From contig NZ_CP156660.1 of NCBI RefSeq assembly GCF_039851975.1, positions 496,001 to 560,000 on the forward strand: a stretch of DNA of 64,000 nt. Direction: 5' to 3'. This document shows positions 1 to 8,865 of the stretch, one piece after another. This DNA comes from Desulfoscipio sp. XC116. GTDB taxonomy: Bacteria; Bacillota; Desulfotomaculia; Desulfotomaculales; Desulfallaceae. A model generated the notes under the pieces. That model was not told where the DNA came from. It did not search any database and saw nothing but the letters and a program-made list of their open reading frames with translations. A program made the translations under genes and the position numbers. Every line of letters starts with the position of its first letter. Within the stretch, counting starts at the first letter, position 1.

Positions 1-48
1 CTGTGGGCCGAGGGAAAACGCTTACAAGATAATTAAAAGGACGTTATA

Positions 49-77
49 AACACTCTCATACGAGGGTGTTTTTGTTT
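49..77 (+). terminator. Rho-independent terminator of an upstream gene
   Basis: A 9-bp stem (AACACTCTC / GAGGGTGTT, one G-T pair) with a 4-nt loop is followed by TTTGTTTT. It probably ends transcription from a gene lying left of the window. Bases 78-260 hold no recognisable gene, only the leader of the transporter that follows. Confidence 0.7.
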
Positions 78-260
78 TGTCGAGAAAGGTGGTGATTAGT
101 AGGTATTTGAACCTGTAGTTAGTTGGTAAATAAAAGAAAGGATGAGAATCTATTAGGATATCATACAGCCGCCCGGTCTTTTTTTATTTGCCTTGCCGCC
201 ATGAATAAAAGTTATTATACTTAGTTTAAGTTGGTTCAAATAACTTTTAGAGGGTTTTCC

Positions 261-1391
261 ATGCTGGTGCGAATACTTTACCTGATATCCAGACTTTTAC
301 CGGGCATTGCCCTGATGCTGGCGGTAGCCGTGCTGGCCAGAGGCGGCGCCGATCTGGGCTTTCCGCAGTGGCCGGGGCTGGAAACGATATTCGCCTCAAA
401 ACCGCTGACCGGCAAAATATTAATTGACGTACTGCACCTGAATTATATTCTTATTTCCATCTTAACCGGCATGCTGCTGAGAAACCTGGTGGGGTTGCCG
501 GAGGTGCTCGTGCCGGGCGTAAGGACTTCCCGACTGTTTATCAAAATTGGCGTAATTCTGCTGGGTTCGTTGTACAGCATTGCCGATCTGGCCAGCTTGG
601 GCTTGACCGCCTTTTTAATTATCTTTTTGTTTATTTCCCTGACCCTTTTATTTACCCTTTATCTCGGCCAAAAGACGGGCATGTCCCCCGCTGCCGCCTC
701 TTTGCTGGCGGCCGGCACGGCCGTTTGCGGGGTTTCGGCAATTGTAGCCGCGGCTCCCGCCGTCAGGGCTAAAATATCCGACGTGGCTTATTCCATAGCT
801 ACCATCCTTGCCGTGGGACTGATTCTTTTATTAACCTTCCCGACCATCGGCACGGTGCTGGGGCTGAGTCCCCACCAGTTCGGGGTCTGGGCCGGCACGG
901 GCATAGTCAATTCCGGCCAGGTGCTGGCAGCCGCCCTGGCCTTCGACCACGGCACCGCCCACAGGGTTTCCGAGAGTTTAAAAACGGGAGAAATTTTTAA
1001 TTTAACCAGGATCATCTTTCTTCCGTTTGTTGTGCTGGCCCTGGCGGTGTATAACAGCCGCCGGCTGGAGGATGAAGAAAATGAGTACGCCATACACACG
1101 AGTTTTTGGGACAAGTTTCCTTTGTTCGTAATCGGGTTTTTCGTTGTGGTGCTGCTGACCTCATTCGGCCTGCTGGGTGAAACATCCCCGCCATCCGCTG
1201 AGCTGGTGTTTATACGCAACCTTTACAACTGGTTCTTTGCCATCGGCCTTTCCGGCCTGGGTATGCAGATATCCCTGGGTGAATTGCGTAAAGCAGGCGG
1301 TAAACCGCTGGTGGTGGGGACAGCGGCCGCCGTGGTCAAAGCCGTGGGGGCGCTGGTGGTGGTGCTGCTGTTCATCAGCCGGCAATCGTAA
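261..1391 (+). CDS. UPF0324/YeiH-family putative sulfate exporter-type membrane protein
   Basis: This 376-residue protein is almost entirely hydrophobic, with about ten predicted membrane segments, and belongs by pattern to the UPF0324 (YeiH, Cons_hypoth698) family annotated as putative sulfate exporters. The diagnostic stretch is GTAVCGVSAIVAAAPAV near residue 155, matching the family's Gly-x-x-x-CGVSA signature. The substrate is unproven in the family. A TTG start at 231 is possible, but ATG 261 has AGAGGG six bases upstream and begins directly with a hydrophobic helix, so it is preferred. A second family member lies at 5973 on the far side of a two-component system, which suggests, by inference only, that the kinase and regulator govern transport of a sulfur oxyanion or similar anion. 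Confidence 0.85.
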   Translation: MLVRILYLISRLLPGIALMLAVAVLARGGADLGFPQWPGLETIFASKPLTGKILIDVLHLNYILISILTGMLLRNLVGLPEVLVPGVRTSRLFIKIGVILLGSLYSIADLASLGLTAFLIIFLFISLTLLFTLYLGQKTGMSPAAASLLAAGTAVCGVSAIVAAAPAVRAKISDVAYSIATILAVGLILLLTFPTIGTVLGLSPHQFGVWAGTGIVNSGQVLAAALAFDHGTAHRVSESLKTGEIFNLTRIIFLPFVVLALAVYNSRRLEDEENEYAIHTSFWDKFPLFVIGFFVVVLLTSFGLLGETSPPSAELVFIRNLYNWFFAIGLSGLGMQISLGELRKAGGKPLVVGTAAAVVKAVGALVVVLLFISRQS

Positions 1392-1456
1392 CGGCACGGA
1401 GCCGGACAGCTAAACTTTGGCGGGAGCGCCACCTCCGCCGAAGCGGAAAAGCAGAA

Positions 1457-1594
1457 GGGGTTGTTGCACAACGGGCTAAATAGTTCATAGTGCCGCAGCT
1501 TTTTATAAAGATACCAAATTATTATCGGAATAATTGGCTGAACTTAGGAAAGGGAGTATCGCTTACTACTCTAAGAAAGTAGTTTCGCGACACC
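1457..1594 (+). repeat. 138-bp dispersed repeat, copy A (IS-end-like)
   Basis: This segment is about 90 percent identical to the reverse complement of 23431-23567. It begins GGGGTTGTTGCACAACGGG, which looks like the terminal repeat of an IS1182/IS5-like element, but no transposase is attached. It ends near CGACACCCCC. It sits within a degenerate copy of the hairpin repeat seen at 23353, 24128 and 52455: the flank CTTGGAATT that follows it is shared with those copies. It supplies the DNA directly upstream of the 44-residue gene at 1639. Confidence 0.8.
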
Positions 1595-1638
1595 CCCTCT
1601 TGGAATTAGCTGAAGCTACCGGCGAGGAGGGAATTGTC

Positions 1639-1773
1639 TTGACAGACCGGCATGACCGGAACAATGATGAACAGGATAATTTAAATTTACTTTTAAATTC
1701 CGACCGCTTGGAAGATTACGCCGCTCTGGCCGTATCGGCACTGATTTTAATACTGGTGCTGCTGTTTCATTAA
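1639..1773 (+). CDS. Small single-pass membrane protein, 44 residues
   Basis: The start is TTG at 1639, chosen because GAGGAGGG lies 7-8 bases upstream; the reading frame is open further 5', but that part lies inside the dispersed repeat at 1457. The product has a polar, acidic N-terminal half (DRHDRNNDEQDN) and a C-terminal transmembrane helix (about residues 25-43, ALAVSALILILVLLF). No family is recognised. It follows the YeiH-like transporter on the same strand and ends tail-to-tail with the PAS sensor gene, their stop codons overlapping. It could be a small accessory subunit of the transporter, which is inference. Confidence 0.5.
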   Translation: MTDRHDRNNDEQDNLNLLLNSDRLEDYAALAVSALILILVLLFH

Positions 1774-3236
1774 CCCGGTTGGCCGCTGTCTTTTAAAAAC
1801 ACCACCGTACCGGCATAAAACCCGCCGGCATCGTACAGGGGCGCCAGTTCACAGTAAACATCCCCGAAGGATAAATCCCTTCTGGTTACAGAACCCGACC
1901 CGATGTTGCTTTCAACCAGTCCGGCCAGTTCAGTGTTCACATGATTAATATCGGCATCCGGCTTCACGCCGCCCAGGTAATAACTGGCCATCATGTTACA
2001 GGTAACCACCTTGCCGTCCTTATCCACAAAAACCACCCCGTCGGGAGAAAACTCAATTATCTTCTCCAGTGCCCGGCCGCATAGTTTTTCCTTTTCGTGA
2101 CTTAGACTGACCACCACCAGCGCTCCCAGCAGCCGGCCATTTTTCACAATCGGGGCGGAAATAATCTCCAGCAGGTTATTGGCCTTTTTTAAGGTCAGCT
2201 TGCTCTCAAGGCTATCCAAAGGCCCGGTTATTTCCTTCAGGGAGGTTTTCTTTAAAATTATTTCCTTTTCGGCAAACAGCTCATGAATAACATTGTTGGC
2301 AAACACCACTCTGTTAAACTTATTGGCAATGATGATGCCCTCTTTTAAATGGTTGAAAATATTAAAATCAATGTTTTCAAAATAGGACTGAATATTGTTG
2401 GCGTTCAGCAATTCTACGATAAACTGGTAGATCAAGAAATAAAGTGTAAACAGCAAAAACATGATGGTGATAATTCTGTAAGCGGCAAAATTGCTTTGCC
2501 GGTCAAAAAAGTAGACCTCCAGGGAGGAGTTTTCCAGGTCCGCCCTGCTGACATTATAACGATCGGCCTGGAACTTGAATGTTTCAGCGCCGGGGCGGAA
2601 ATTGGCCAGGGAAGCCTGCTCAAAGGGCCAAACCAGCGGTACCCCCGCCCGGTTCAGGACCCCTGCTTTGACCTGACCGGTATTGTACTTGAGCATAAAC
2701 TGATTTATAAAATCATTAACATTGAAAATAATCACCAGATAATGCTTGCCCGCCTGCCCCGCGGCAACTGCGGCAACTCCCACCTGGTCCAGGCGGCCGT
2801 TTTTTTCCACGCCGAAGATATAGGGAATGCCCTGTGCGCTGCCGGCCAGGGCACCCCGGTAGAACCCGGGTTCATCTGCTCCGGGGTTATTTCCTCCGGA
2901 TGCGTTTCCATTAAACGAGCTGATTATTTTTCCCGTCCGATCCAGCAGGCAGACGGCTGTAATCCTTTTATCCCTGCCGGCAACCGACCGCAGCGTTTGG
3001 CCGGTCGGCCGGTTTTCGTCCTCAACGAAATTGGCCGCGTCCTCGGTCAACAGCTGCAGGTCGCGCAGGTAAGAGTATACTTCGGTTAACACGATCTGCC
3101 TGATATTGTCCCGGCTTTCCGTGACCACCCTGTTAATATAACGGAATTCCAGAATGAAAAAAAAGATTATCAGCGTTAACAAAAAGATTACGGCAAAGTA
3201 AGCAAGAATCTTTTTTTTGCTGGTCAAGGTCTCCAC
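1770..3236 (-). CDS. Membrane-bound PAS-domain sensor without a kinase domain
   Basis: The 488-residue product has an N-terminal membrane helix (about 9-30), an extracytoplasmic region of about 220 residues resembling a Cache/double-Cache sensor, a second helix (about 255-277), and then two cytoplasmic PAS-like domains (about 293-375 and 385-485; the second contains IIEFSPDGVVFVDKDGKVVT). It stops there: there is no HisKA, HATPase, GGDEF or methyl-accepting output. The GTG start lies directly after the stop of the regulator gene, so it is the third gene of the operon. It may pass a ligand signal to the kinase encoded two genes upstream, acting as an accessory sensor. That role is inference from its architecture and position. 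Confidence 0.75.
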   Translation of the reverse strand: METLTSKKKILAYFAVIFLLTLIIFFFILEFRYINRVVTESRDNIRQIVLTEVYSYLRDLQLLTEDAANFVEDENRPTGQTLRSVAGRDKRITAVCLLDRTGKIISSFNGNASGGNNPGADEPGFYRGALAGSAQGIPYIFGVEKNGRLDQVGVAAVAAGQAGKHYLVIIFNVNDFINQFMLKYNTGQVKAGVLNRAGVPLVWPFEQASLANFRPGAETFKFQADRYNVSRADLENSSLEVYFFDRQSNFAAYRIITIMFLLFTLYFLIYQFIVELLNANNIQSYFENIDFNIFNHLKEGIIIANKFNRVVFANNVIHELFAEKEIILKKTSLKEITGPLDSLESKLTLKKANNLLEIISAPIVKNGRLLGALVVVSLSHEKEKLCGRALEKIIEFSPDGVVFVDKDGKVVTCNMMASYYLGGVKPDADINHVNTELAGLVESNIGSGSVTRRDLSFGDVYCELAPLYDAGGFYAGTVVFLKDSGQPG

Positions 3237-3851
3237 TTATTGAATCAACCCCTTTTTGACCGCGGAGGCCAGGGCTTCCTCAATGGTATCCACGCCCATT
3301 TTAGTGCAAATTCCCTTGATCCTTCTTCTTAAGGTCGAGATACTGATAAACAGGGCGGCGGCAACATTTTTCTGGCTTTCACCGCCGGCAATCATGTGCA
3401 GTATCTGTATTTCAAACTCCGACAGTCCCGTTCCCGAAAGTCCCATCAAGGCCTGCATGTTCAGCCCGGGATAAAGGTAACGGCCGTCCCGCAGCGTAAT
3501 ATGGATAGCCGATTTGATTTCGTCAAAAGAGGCGTACTTGGGGATAAACCCATGCACACCGTGCTCCAGGGCTTTTTTAATAAACAGCGCATCGTCATAG
3601 GTGGTCAGCGCGATAAATTTTACCCGTGAAGCCTTTCGCCTGATTTCCTGACACAGCTCCAGCCCATCTCCGTCGGGCAGTTTTATGTCCAGCAGGATAA
3701 CATCCACATCATCCGGCAGGTTGGTCCTGGCCTGGGCACAGGTGCCGGCCTCGGCCACCACCGCCATCCCCTCTTCCATTTCAATCAGCCTTTTCAGGCC
3801 TTCGCGCACTATATTGTGGTCTTCCACCAGCATTATCCTTATCTTACCCAT
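3237..3851 (-). CDS. NarL/LuxR-type response regulator
   Basis: An N-terminal receiver domain (1-120) has the acidic pair in MLVEDH, the phospho-acceptor Asp in VILLDIKLPDGDG (about residue 54), a Thr in ALTTYDD and the Lys in FIPKYAS. A C-terminal LuxR/NarL helix-turn-helix follows (about 145-200: LSEFEIQILHMIAGG, then ISISTLRRRIKGI). It should be phosphorylated by the kinase encoded upstream and act as a transcription factor. ATG 3857 overlaps the kinase stop codon (TAATG), but AAAGGA is only two bases before it; ATG 3851 has the better eight-base spacing and gives 204 residues. The gene is translationally coupled to the kinase gene. Confidence 0.9.
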   Translation of the reverse strand: MGKIRIMLVEDHNIVREGLKRLIEMEEGMAVVAEAGTCAQARTNLPDDVDVILLDIKLPDGDGLELCQEIRRKASRVKFIALTTYDDALFIKKALEHGVHGFIPKYASFDEIKSAIHITLRDGRYLYPGLNMQALMGLSGTGLSEFEIQILHMIAGGESQKNVAAALFISISTLRRRIKGICTKMGVDTIEEALASAVKKGLIQ

Positions 3852-3856
3852 ATGCA

Positions 3857-5461
3857 TTATCCTTTCGGCTGGGCGGGAATGGTCAAGGTCAGGGCAAAAC
3901 CGCTTTCATCGCCGGCGTATACCATGTCGCCGCCGATTAAATTGGCCCTTTCCTTCATACCCCACATTCCTTTGCCCGCCGTTAAATTTTCCGGCGGCCG
4001 GCCGTTGTCCATAATTTCTATCTTCAGAATATCGTTTTCAACTTTAAAATAAATGTCCACTTCTGTGGCGCTGCTGTGTTTGACCACATTGCTCAACGCC
4101 TCCTGGATTATTCTGTAAATAACAATTTCCGCAGTTTTACGCACATTAAAGGTCCGTTCCTTGTAAAACATGTACACCCTGACACCCTGCATTTGTTCGA
4201 AATTGGACACATAAGACTCCAAGGCCTGGATCAGCCCCACTTTGTCAATTAAGTACGGGTGGATGTCATTCATAATACTGCGCATATCCATGGCGGCATT
4301 CTGGCAGTGTTCCCTCAGTTTGGCCAGGTCGGCGTAAACCTCCTCGGGGATTTGTCGGTGCGCCCGCAGTATATAGTCCAGCGAGTGGATGATGGGGGAC
4401 ATGCCCCTGCCGATCCAGTCATGTATTTCAATGGATATTTTCTTGCGCTCCGCCTCAATGGTGTCAAACAAATACTGCTTATTTTTGTGCATCTCCACGG
4501 GATGCGCCAGCATGGCCGCCCCGGTCAGCTTATTAAAATCCAGCAGCGGGTAGTAATCAATATTGATGAATGTTTTTTCTTCCGCTTCATTTAAAATAAC
4601 CTGGTTATTTAATATCTTTTTATGGTCCAGCAGTACATTAAATAGCGGTTGGGTCAACCCCTGAGTTTTGGGATATTTCACGTGCAGGCCGTTAAGTGAT
4701 TCGGCCTCGATTGCAGAAACGGGAATATGCATCAGCTCCGCCCAAGCCGGGTTGACCCGGGTGATGTTGCCCCTGGGATCGATTACCAGCGCGGCATCCC
4801 TGGTGTGATCAAGCAGCTTTTGCGCGTGACTGTAGTTTATCGACAGGGGGTAAAGCAGATGCCGGGCGCCCAGCGCCGTAACGCCCAGAGCGAGCAAAAC
4901 CAAAACAGACGCTAAAAAACCGGTTTTATCCAGTAATTGCTCTTCACCGGCAGCCGTTTTGGCAACGGTGCTTTGATGTTCAATCAGCAAGCGCCGGGAT
5001 GTATCCAGCAGCTGCATAGCCAGCAGGTCATACTGCTCCCGGTACAGCGCCTCGAAATCCTCCCGATTGCCGGACCGGATAAGCGGCGCCACTTCTCCGC
5101 GCACATAGGCAACGTAATCCTGGGTTAACAGGACCATTTTTTTCAACTCGGCTTTTCTGGCCTCTTTATCAGCCCGATTAATCAGGTCCAGCTCTTTTTT
5201 AATTAATGTGGTGCTCATTTCATTAAATTTGTCTAAAAAATTTTGGTCATTGTACGAAATATAGGCCTGGGCATAGTAAACCAGCAGCCCTATATCCGGT
5301 GACAGGGCGTAATTTTCCGCCAGCAGTTCAAAATTGCCGGACAGGGCTTCAATCTTCGCCGCCGTTACCTGCGTGCCGTACAGGTGCAATGCCGGCACGA
5401 GCAATAACAGAACCAGGGTGGCGTAAAACCAGTTGCGCACGCTTTTGCTTATGGCCATCAT
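3857..5461 (-). CDS. Sensor histidine kinase, HisKA_3 (NarX/DegS-like) type
   Basis: The 534-residue protein has an N-terminal helix (about 10-30), an extracytoplasmic helical region, and a second helix (about 183-200) leading to a PAS domain (about 215-325, RDAALVIDPRGNITRVNPAW). Next come a HisKA_3 dimerisation segment with the phospho-accepting His in SIEIHDWIGRGM (about 345) and a HATPase_c domain (about 430-530) with the N-box IIQEALSNVVKHS and G-box GKGMWGMKERANLIGG. It autophosphorylates and passes phosphate to the adjacent regulator. The start has AGGTGGTGGGGTG upstream. It is the first gene of a three-gene operon lying between two YeiH-type transporter genes. Confidence 0.92.
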   Translation of the reverse strand: MMAISKSVRNWFYATLVLLLLVPALHLYGTQVTAAKIEALSGNFELLAENYALSPDIGLLVYYAQAYISYNDQNFLDKFNEMSTTLIKKELDLINRADKEARKAELKKMVLLTQDYVAYVRGEVAPLIRSGNREDFEALYREQYDLLAMQLLDTSRRLLIEHQSTVAKTAAGEEQLLDKTGFLASVLVLLALGVTALGARHLLYPLSINYSHAQKLLDHTRDAALVIDPRGNITRVNPAWAELMHIPVSAIEAESLNGLHVKYPKTQGLTQPLFNVLLDHKKILNNQVILNEAEEKTFINIDYYPLLDFNKLTGAAMLAHPVEMHKNKQYLFDTIEAERKKISIEIHDWIGRGMSPIIHSLDYILRAHRQIPEEVYADLAKLREHCQNAAMDMRSIMNDIHPYLIDKVGLIQALESYVSNFEQMQGVRVYMFYKERTFNVRKTAEIVIYRIIQEALSNVVKHSSATEVDIYFKVENDILKIEIMDNGRPPENLTAGKGMWGMKERANLIGGDMVYAGDESGFALTLTIPAQPKG

Positions 5462-5972
5462 TTTTCACCCCACCACCTATTTCACTATTATACGTTTATT
5501 TCCTTTGTGAATCATAATTATCTGCTAATTGAACCAAAGTGTTCGCCCTCTTGCATCATTGTATCCAAGTAGCAAGCAGAAAAAATCATCCTGCGCCCCA
5601 AGGATATGAAAGCGCTAAGAAATAAGATAAAATTTTTATAGTAATTATTAGCTTTAATTATTTCAGTTATAAGCTCCTGTAATATTGTTTGCACAGCTTT
5701 AGCCCCGGTAAGTGTATGGTGCCTGTTAACTGCCGGCTGTTACAGGCCCTTTTTACTTATCACTGATCAACTGATTATTTGAATTTATTTTATCTCGTTA
5801 ATCGCCCCGCTAAGACTCCCGCCTCGCATAAGGAAAGGGGATACACCCGCTGAAGCTTGGGTATTTCTCCGGGGACGGGAATGTTCCAGCTATTGGAGTT
5901 AAGCGGCGGTAAACTCGAAGTAAGTGCGACATTAGTGCATTGCATAAGTGCATTTAAAGGAGGAATTATGCT
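5462..5972. other. 511-bp divergent intergenic region and leader
   Basis: This space separates the kinase operon (leftward) from the second YeiH-type gene (rightward) and must hold both promoters. It is AT-rich in its left half. The right part contains a G/C-rich stretch (5817-5915) that could fold, and a short direct repeat AGTGCATT-GCATA-AGTGCATT just before the ribosome site AAAGGAGG at 5956. It is a likely regulator binding region. No known riboswitch class was recognised. Confidence 0.4.
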
Positions 5973-7310
5973 ATGTCCAACAAACCTGCCGTAAGCGGAG
6001 GTTGGTCAGACCTTTACAAAAAAGAAGATTGGTGGGCGGTATGGCTTGGACTTGGCCTGGTAATCGCCGCGCTGTTGCTGTGGTTTTCCGGCAGTTCCAT
6101 CAGCCCCGTCAGTGTATCCATCCCCAAGTGGTCGGAATTTGGCAGCGTTATCTCATTCTTGGGCGCTAATTTCGGTTCGCTGGTATTCATGTTTATAGCC
6201 TTCGCGGTGGTTTTCTCCATCGCCGTGAAAATTCTGGGACACCAATTAAGCGAGTTCATTCCCGGCTTTATCCTAATTTTTATCGCCAGCGTACTGGTCT
6301 CAATTTTCGGCGCCTGGGAATGGGCCGGCAAATATAACCTGGAGGCTCCGCTGGTAGCCCTGGCCCTGGGGCTTATCATCGGCAACATTGTAAAAATGCC
6401 CAAGTGGATGGAAGCTTCATTGCGCACAGAGTTTTACGTTAAAGTAGGTATTGTTTTGCTGGGCGCCACCTTGCCTTTTACCAAAATCGTGCAGGCCGGC
6501 CCGGTGGCTTTTACCCAGGCTACAATTATTGCCGTTTCCACATTTTTAGCCATTTATTTTGCGGGTTCCAGGTTGTTCGGCCTGGATAAAAGATTTGCCG
6601 CCACTCTGGGCGCCGGCGGTTCCATTTGCGGCGTTTCCGCCTCCATCGCCATCGGCGGCGCGGTAAAAGCCGATAAGCAGCACGTGTCCGTAGCCATATC
6701 ACTGGTGGTTGTCTGGGCTATTATCATGATTTACGCTCTACCGGTATTCATCTCCGTCTTTGGCATTCCTGCCGGCCCCGCAGGGGCCTGGATCGGCACT
6801 TCGGAATTCGCCGACGCCGCCGGTATGGCCGCGGCGGCTGCCATTGGCGATCAGGCCATCACTACCTTTACATTAATGAAGGTTGTGGGCCGTGATATGT
6901 TCGTGGGTATCTGGTGCTTTATCCTGGCCATTATTTCCATTACCATGTGGGAGAAGAGGGAAGACGGGACCAAACCCCAGGCTTCGGAAATCTGGTTCAG
7001 GTTCCCTAAATTCGTACTTGGCTTTTTTGTGGCCTCCGCGTTGATCACAATGGTTATCGCCGGCAGCGACGCGTCAACATCCCAATCGATAACTGATAAT
7101 ATTATTAAGCCTATTACCACTTTAAGAACCTGGGCTTTCATCTTCTGTTTCCTGGCCATCGGCCTGACCACTCGTTTTAAAGAGCTGACCTCGGTGGGCT
7201 GGCGTCCCTTTGCGGCCTTCACCACCGGTGTATTAATCAATGTGCCGCTGGGCTACATTTTCTCCATCCTGATTCTGGGCGGCTACTGGGCTGCCGTTGC
7301 CGTCAAGTAA
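5973..7310 (+). CDS. UPF0324/YeiH-family putative sulfate exporter, longer paralogue
   Basis: This 445-residue polytopic membrane protein has about eleven predicted helices. The family signature GAGGSICGVSASIAIGGAV lies near residue 212. Compared with the copy at 261 it has an extra N-terminal region of about 60 residues with a Trp-rich start (YKKEDWWAVWLGLGLV) and an additional helix. It starts at ATG 5973 with AAAGGAGG nine bases upstream; an overlapping ATG at 5968 is out of frame. It is monocistronic, ending at the strong hairpin at 7338. Family members are called sulfate exporters, but direct evidence of substrate is thin. Its placement beside the two-component operon suggests control by it. 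Confidence 0.87.
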   Translation: MSNKPAVSGGWSDLYKKEDWWAVWLGLGLVIAALLLWFSGSSISPVSVSIPKWSEFGSVISFLGANFGSLVFMFIAFAVVFSIAVKILGHQLSEFIPGFILIFIASVLVSIFGAWEWAGKYNLEAPLVALALGLIIGNIVKMPKWMEASLRTEFYVKVGIVLLGATLPFTKIVQAGPVAFTQATIIAVSTFLAIYFAGSRLFGLDKRFAATLGAGGSICGVSASIAIGGAVKADKQHVSVAISLVVVWAIIMIYALPVFISVFGIPAGPAGAWIGTSEFADAAGMAAAAAIGDQAITTFTLMKVVGRDMFVGIWCFILAIISITMWEKREDGTKPQASEIWFRFPKFVLGFFVASALITMVIAGSDASTSQSITDNIIKPITTLRTWAFIFCFLAIGLTTRFKELTSVGWRPFAAFTTGVLINVPLGYIFSILILGGYWAAVAVK

Positions 7311-7337
7311 TTCAATTCAACCCGGCAATTGCCAGAT

Positions 7338-7379
7338 AAAAGTCCCCGGACACGCACTATCGTGCGCCGGGGACTTTTT
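7338..7379 (+). terminator. Strong terminator after the YeiH-type gene
   Basis: AAAAGTCCCCGG pairs with CCGGGGACTTTTT, with an inner CGCAC/GTGCG stem stacked above it. The symmetrical A and T tracts make it able to act in both directions. An open frame running through it is not treated as a gene. Confidence 0.92.
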
Positions 7380-7491
7380 GCCGCAATTGCAGCCGTAATA
7401 ATTTGGCACGTCATTTTACTCTACGGCGGCGCAGCCGGCTGCAGCGAGCAGGCTGCGCCGCAGGTTGATGAAGCACAGGGAACAACAGCTG

Positions 7492-7860
7492 CTACAGCAG
7501 TCCCCACTTGCGCTCATACTCCACCTTAAGTACAAATTCGTCATCGTAAAAGCCGTTTTCCCTAAGCAGTTTCAGTGCGTCGTTAAAATCGAAGGAGTCG
7601 GTTTCCATAATTACCCTATCTTTTTTGCCGCTTATTCCCCACCGATTGTGGGCCGCCAGCAGGATTTCCATCATGCCGGCGATACGGTCCAACCGCTTGG
7701 CCAGGAAAGCGCCTAAATTCCTAATCTCCCCAGGGCCAACCGCGGCGGCATTAACAACCCGGTTCAACGGAGGTTCTTCTCCCGGCCGCCACTTTCTTTT
7801 TTCATAAAATTCAAAGATAAATTTGGCTTTTTGGATGCAGGTAATATTATTTTTATCCAT
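7492..7860 (-). CDS. Hypothetical protein, 122 residues
   Basis: A soluble, charged protein of 122 residues begins MDKNNITCIQKAKF. The start at 7860 is chosen because GAAGGG lies upstream; the frame stays open another 23 codons but without a ribosome site. It has a helical middle (EIRNLGAFLAKRLDRIAGMM) and an acidic-aromatic C-terminus (GFYDDEFVLKVEYERKWGLL). No family is recognised. It stands alone between the YeiH terminator and the UspA-like gene, transcribed toward the former. The codon pattern and a plausible ribosome site support it being real. Confidence 0.6.
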   Translation of the reverse strand: MDKNNITCIQKAKFIFEFYEKRKWRPGEEPPLNRVVNAAAVGPGEIRNLGAFLAKRLDRIAGMMEILLAAHNRWGISGKKDRVIMETDSFDFNDALKLLRENGFYDDEFVLKVEYERKWGLL

Positions 7861-8160
7861 TGTTTTCCCTTCGGCCTTTCGCAACAATTTACGGACGTTT
7901 AAACCGCCGGGCACTCCGACCGTTCTCACGGCTTTGCCCGATCCTTAAATCATGTCCGCACAAGGTTTTTTGGATTTATTATTGAAGTTTATTATATCAT
8001 GCAACGCGGCACAGTAGTCACATTTAATACTTTCGGATTCCCCGGACCGGCTTTTAGTTGACGGGTATAGCGCCGTTTAAACAGTTTGATCCCGTTAACC
8101 GCCGGTTGGTGGACATAATATTATCATCGTAAACGCCATAGCGCTGAAAGAAGGGATGCC

Positions 8161-8616
8161 ATGCCGTCGCAAATATTATATGTAACCGACGGCTCACCGT
8201 CGGCCCGCGAAGCAGGCTTGACGGTACTGGAACTGGCCGGTTTATGGGACGCGTCCATACGGGTCGTTTTTATCATTGATCAAAGCTGGAGTCATATCCT
8301 GGGAGATGAGTGGATGAGCGGGGCCGTTACCCGGGCCAAATTTTTCAGCTGGCTCGGAAAAGGTTTGCAAAAACAGGCTTCCGCCGTGCTGGATGAATTT
8401 TGCGATCTGGCGAAATCCCATCGGGTGCAAGTGCGGCAGCAACTGCTGGTGGGCAATACCGCAAAGCTGCTTATTTCTCTTGCCCGGGAAGCGGACCTGC
8501 TGGTGCTGCCCAATCCTTACGCAGCCGGACATCCCGCCGAGGGCGGGTTGAAATTCAATCTCAACAAGCTGATCCGGGCGATCAAATGCCCCGTCTGGCT
8601 GGGCAACCAAGTGTGA
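8161..8616 (+). CDS. UspA-like universal stress domain protein
   Basis: The 151-residue protein begins with the typical USP strand-helix opening (ILYVTDGSPSAREAGLTVLELA) and ends with the family's closing strand (IRAIKCPVWLGNQV). It is a single-domain cytoplasmic member of the UspA superfamily. The Gly-x2-Gly-x9-Gly-Ser/Thr ATP-binding signature of the nucleotide-binding subgroup is not visible: the equivalent stretch reads VGNTAKLL...LVLPNPYAAGH. It may therefore be a non-ATP-binding form. Start ATG 8161 has AAGGG just upstream. It is monocistronic, closed by the hairpin at 8666. No partner is evident. Confidence 0.75.
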   Translation: MPSQILYVTDGSPSAREAGLTVLELAGLWDASIRVVFIIDQSWSHILGDEWMSGAVTRAKFFSWLGKGLQKQASAVLDEFCDLAKSHRVQVRQQLLVGNTAKLLISLAREADLLVLPNPYAAGHPAEGGLKFNLNKLIRAIKCPVWLGNQV

Positions 8617-8665
8617 CCTGCATTAAATCAAGTAAGGGGCTGTAATAATTAAGAATTGATTTTCT

Positions 8666-8697
8666 AATGCCGGCGCCAATGCCGGCATTTGTTTTTT
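8666..8697 (+). terminator. Terminator of the UspA-like gene
   Basis: AATGCCGGC and GCCGGCATT form a 9-bp stem with a 6-nt loop, followed by TTGTTTTTT. Confidence 0.85.
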
Positions 8698-8749
8698 ATG
8701 GGGGTGATTTTAGGGTTTGAGATAGTCCAGGGAAGCTGCGGCCTACATG

Positions 8750-8764
8750 CATATGTTGCAATAA
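8750..8764 (+). repeat. 15-bp direct repeat, left copy
   Basis: CATATGTTGCAATAA occurs here, upstream of the secreted-protein gene, and again exactly at 11821-11835 downstream of it. Both copies lie shortly after a terminator and a G-rich run. It may be a regulatory site or the trace of a mobile segment; function is unknown. Confidence 0.5.
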
Positions 8765-8865
8765 TTATGGTCCAAAGAAAATGCTATTTAAAATCGTTAT
8801 TACTTAACAGTTAACTATCTTTAATATTGTATAATTTGCCATCATAGGGAGGAGACGGAAAGAAT

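Noticed and set aside
2349-3089. 246-codon plus-strand frame
   Set aside because: It is antisense to the PAS sensor, which has recognisable domains and operon position; the opposite frame shows no family.
7329-7529. 66-codon frame after the YeiH-type gene
   Set aside because: It runs through a strong bidirectional terminator and has no ribosome site; the hydrophobic stretch is probably chance or a remnant.
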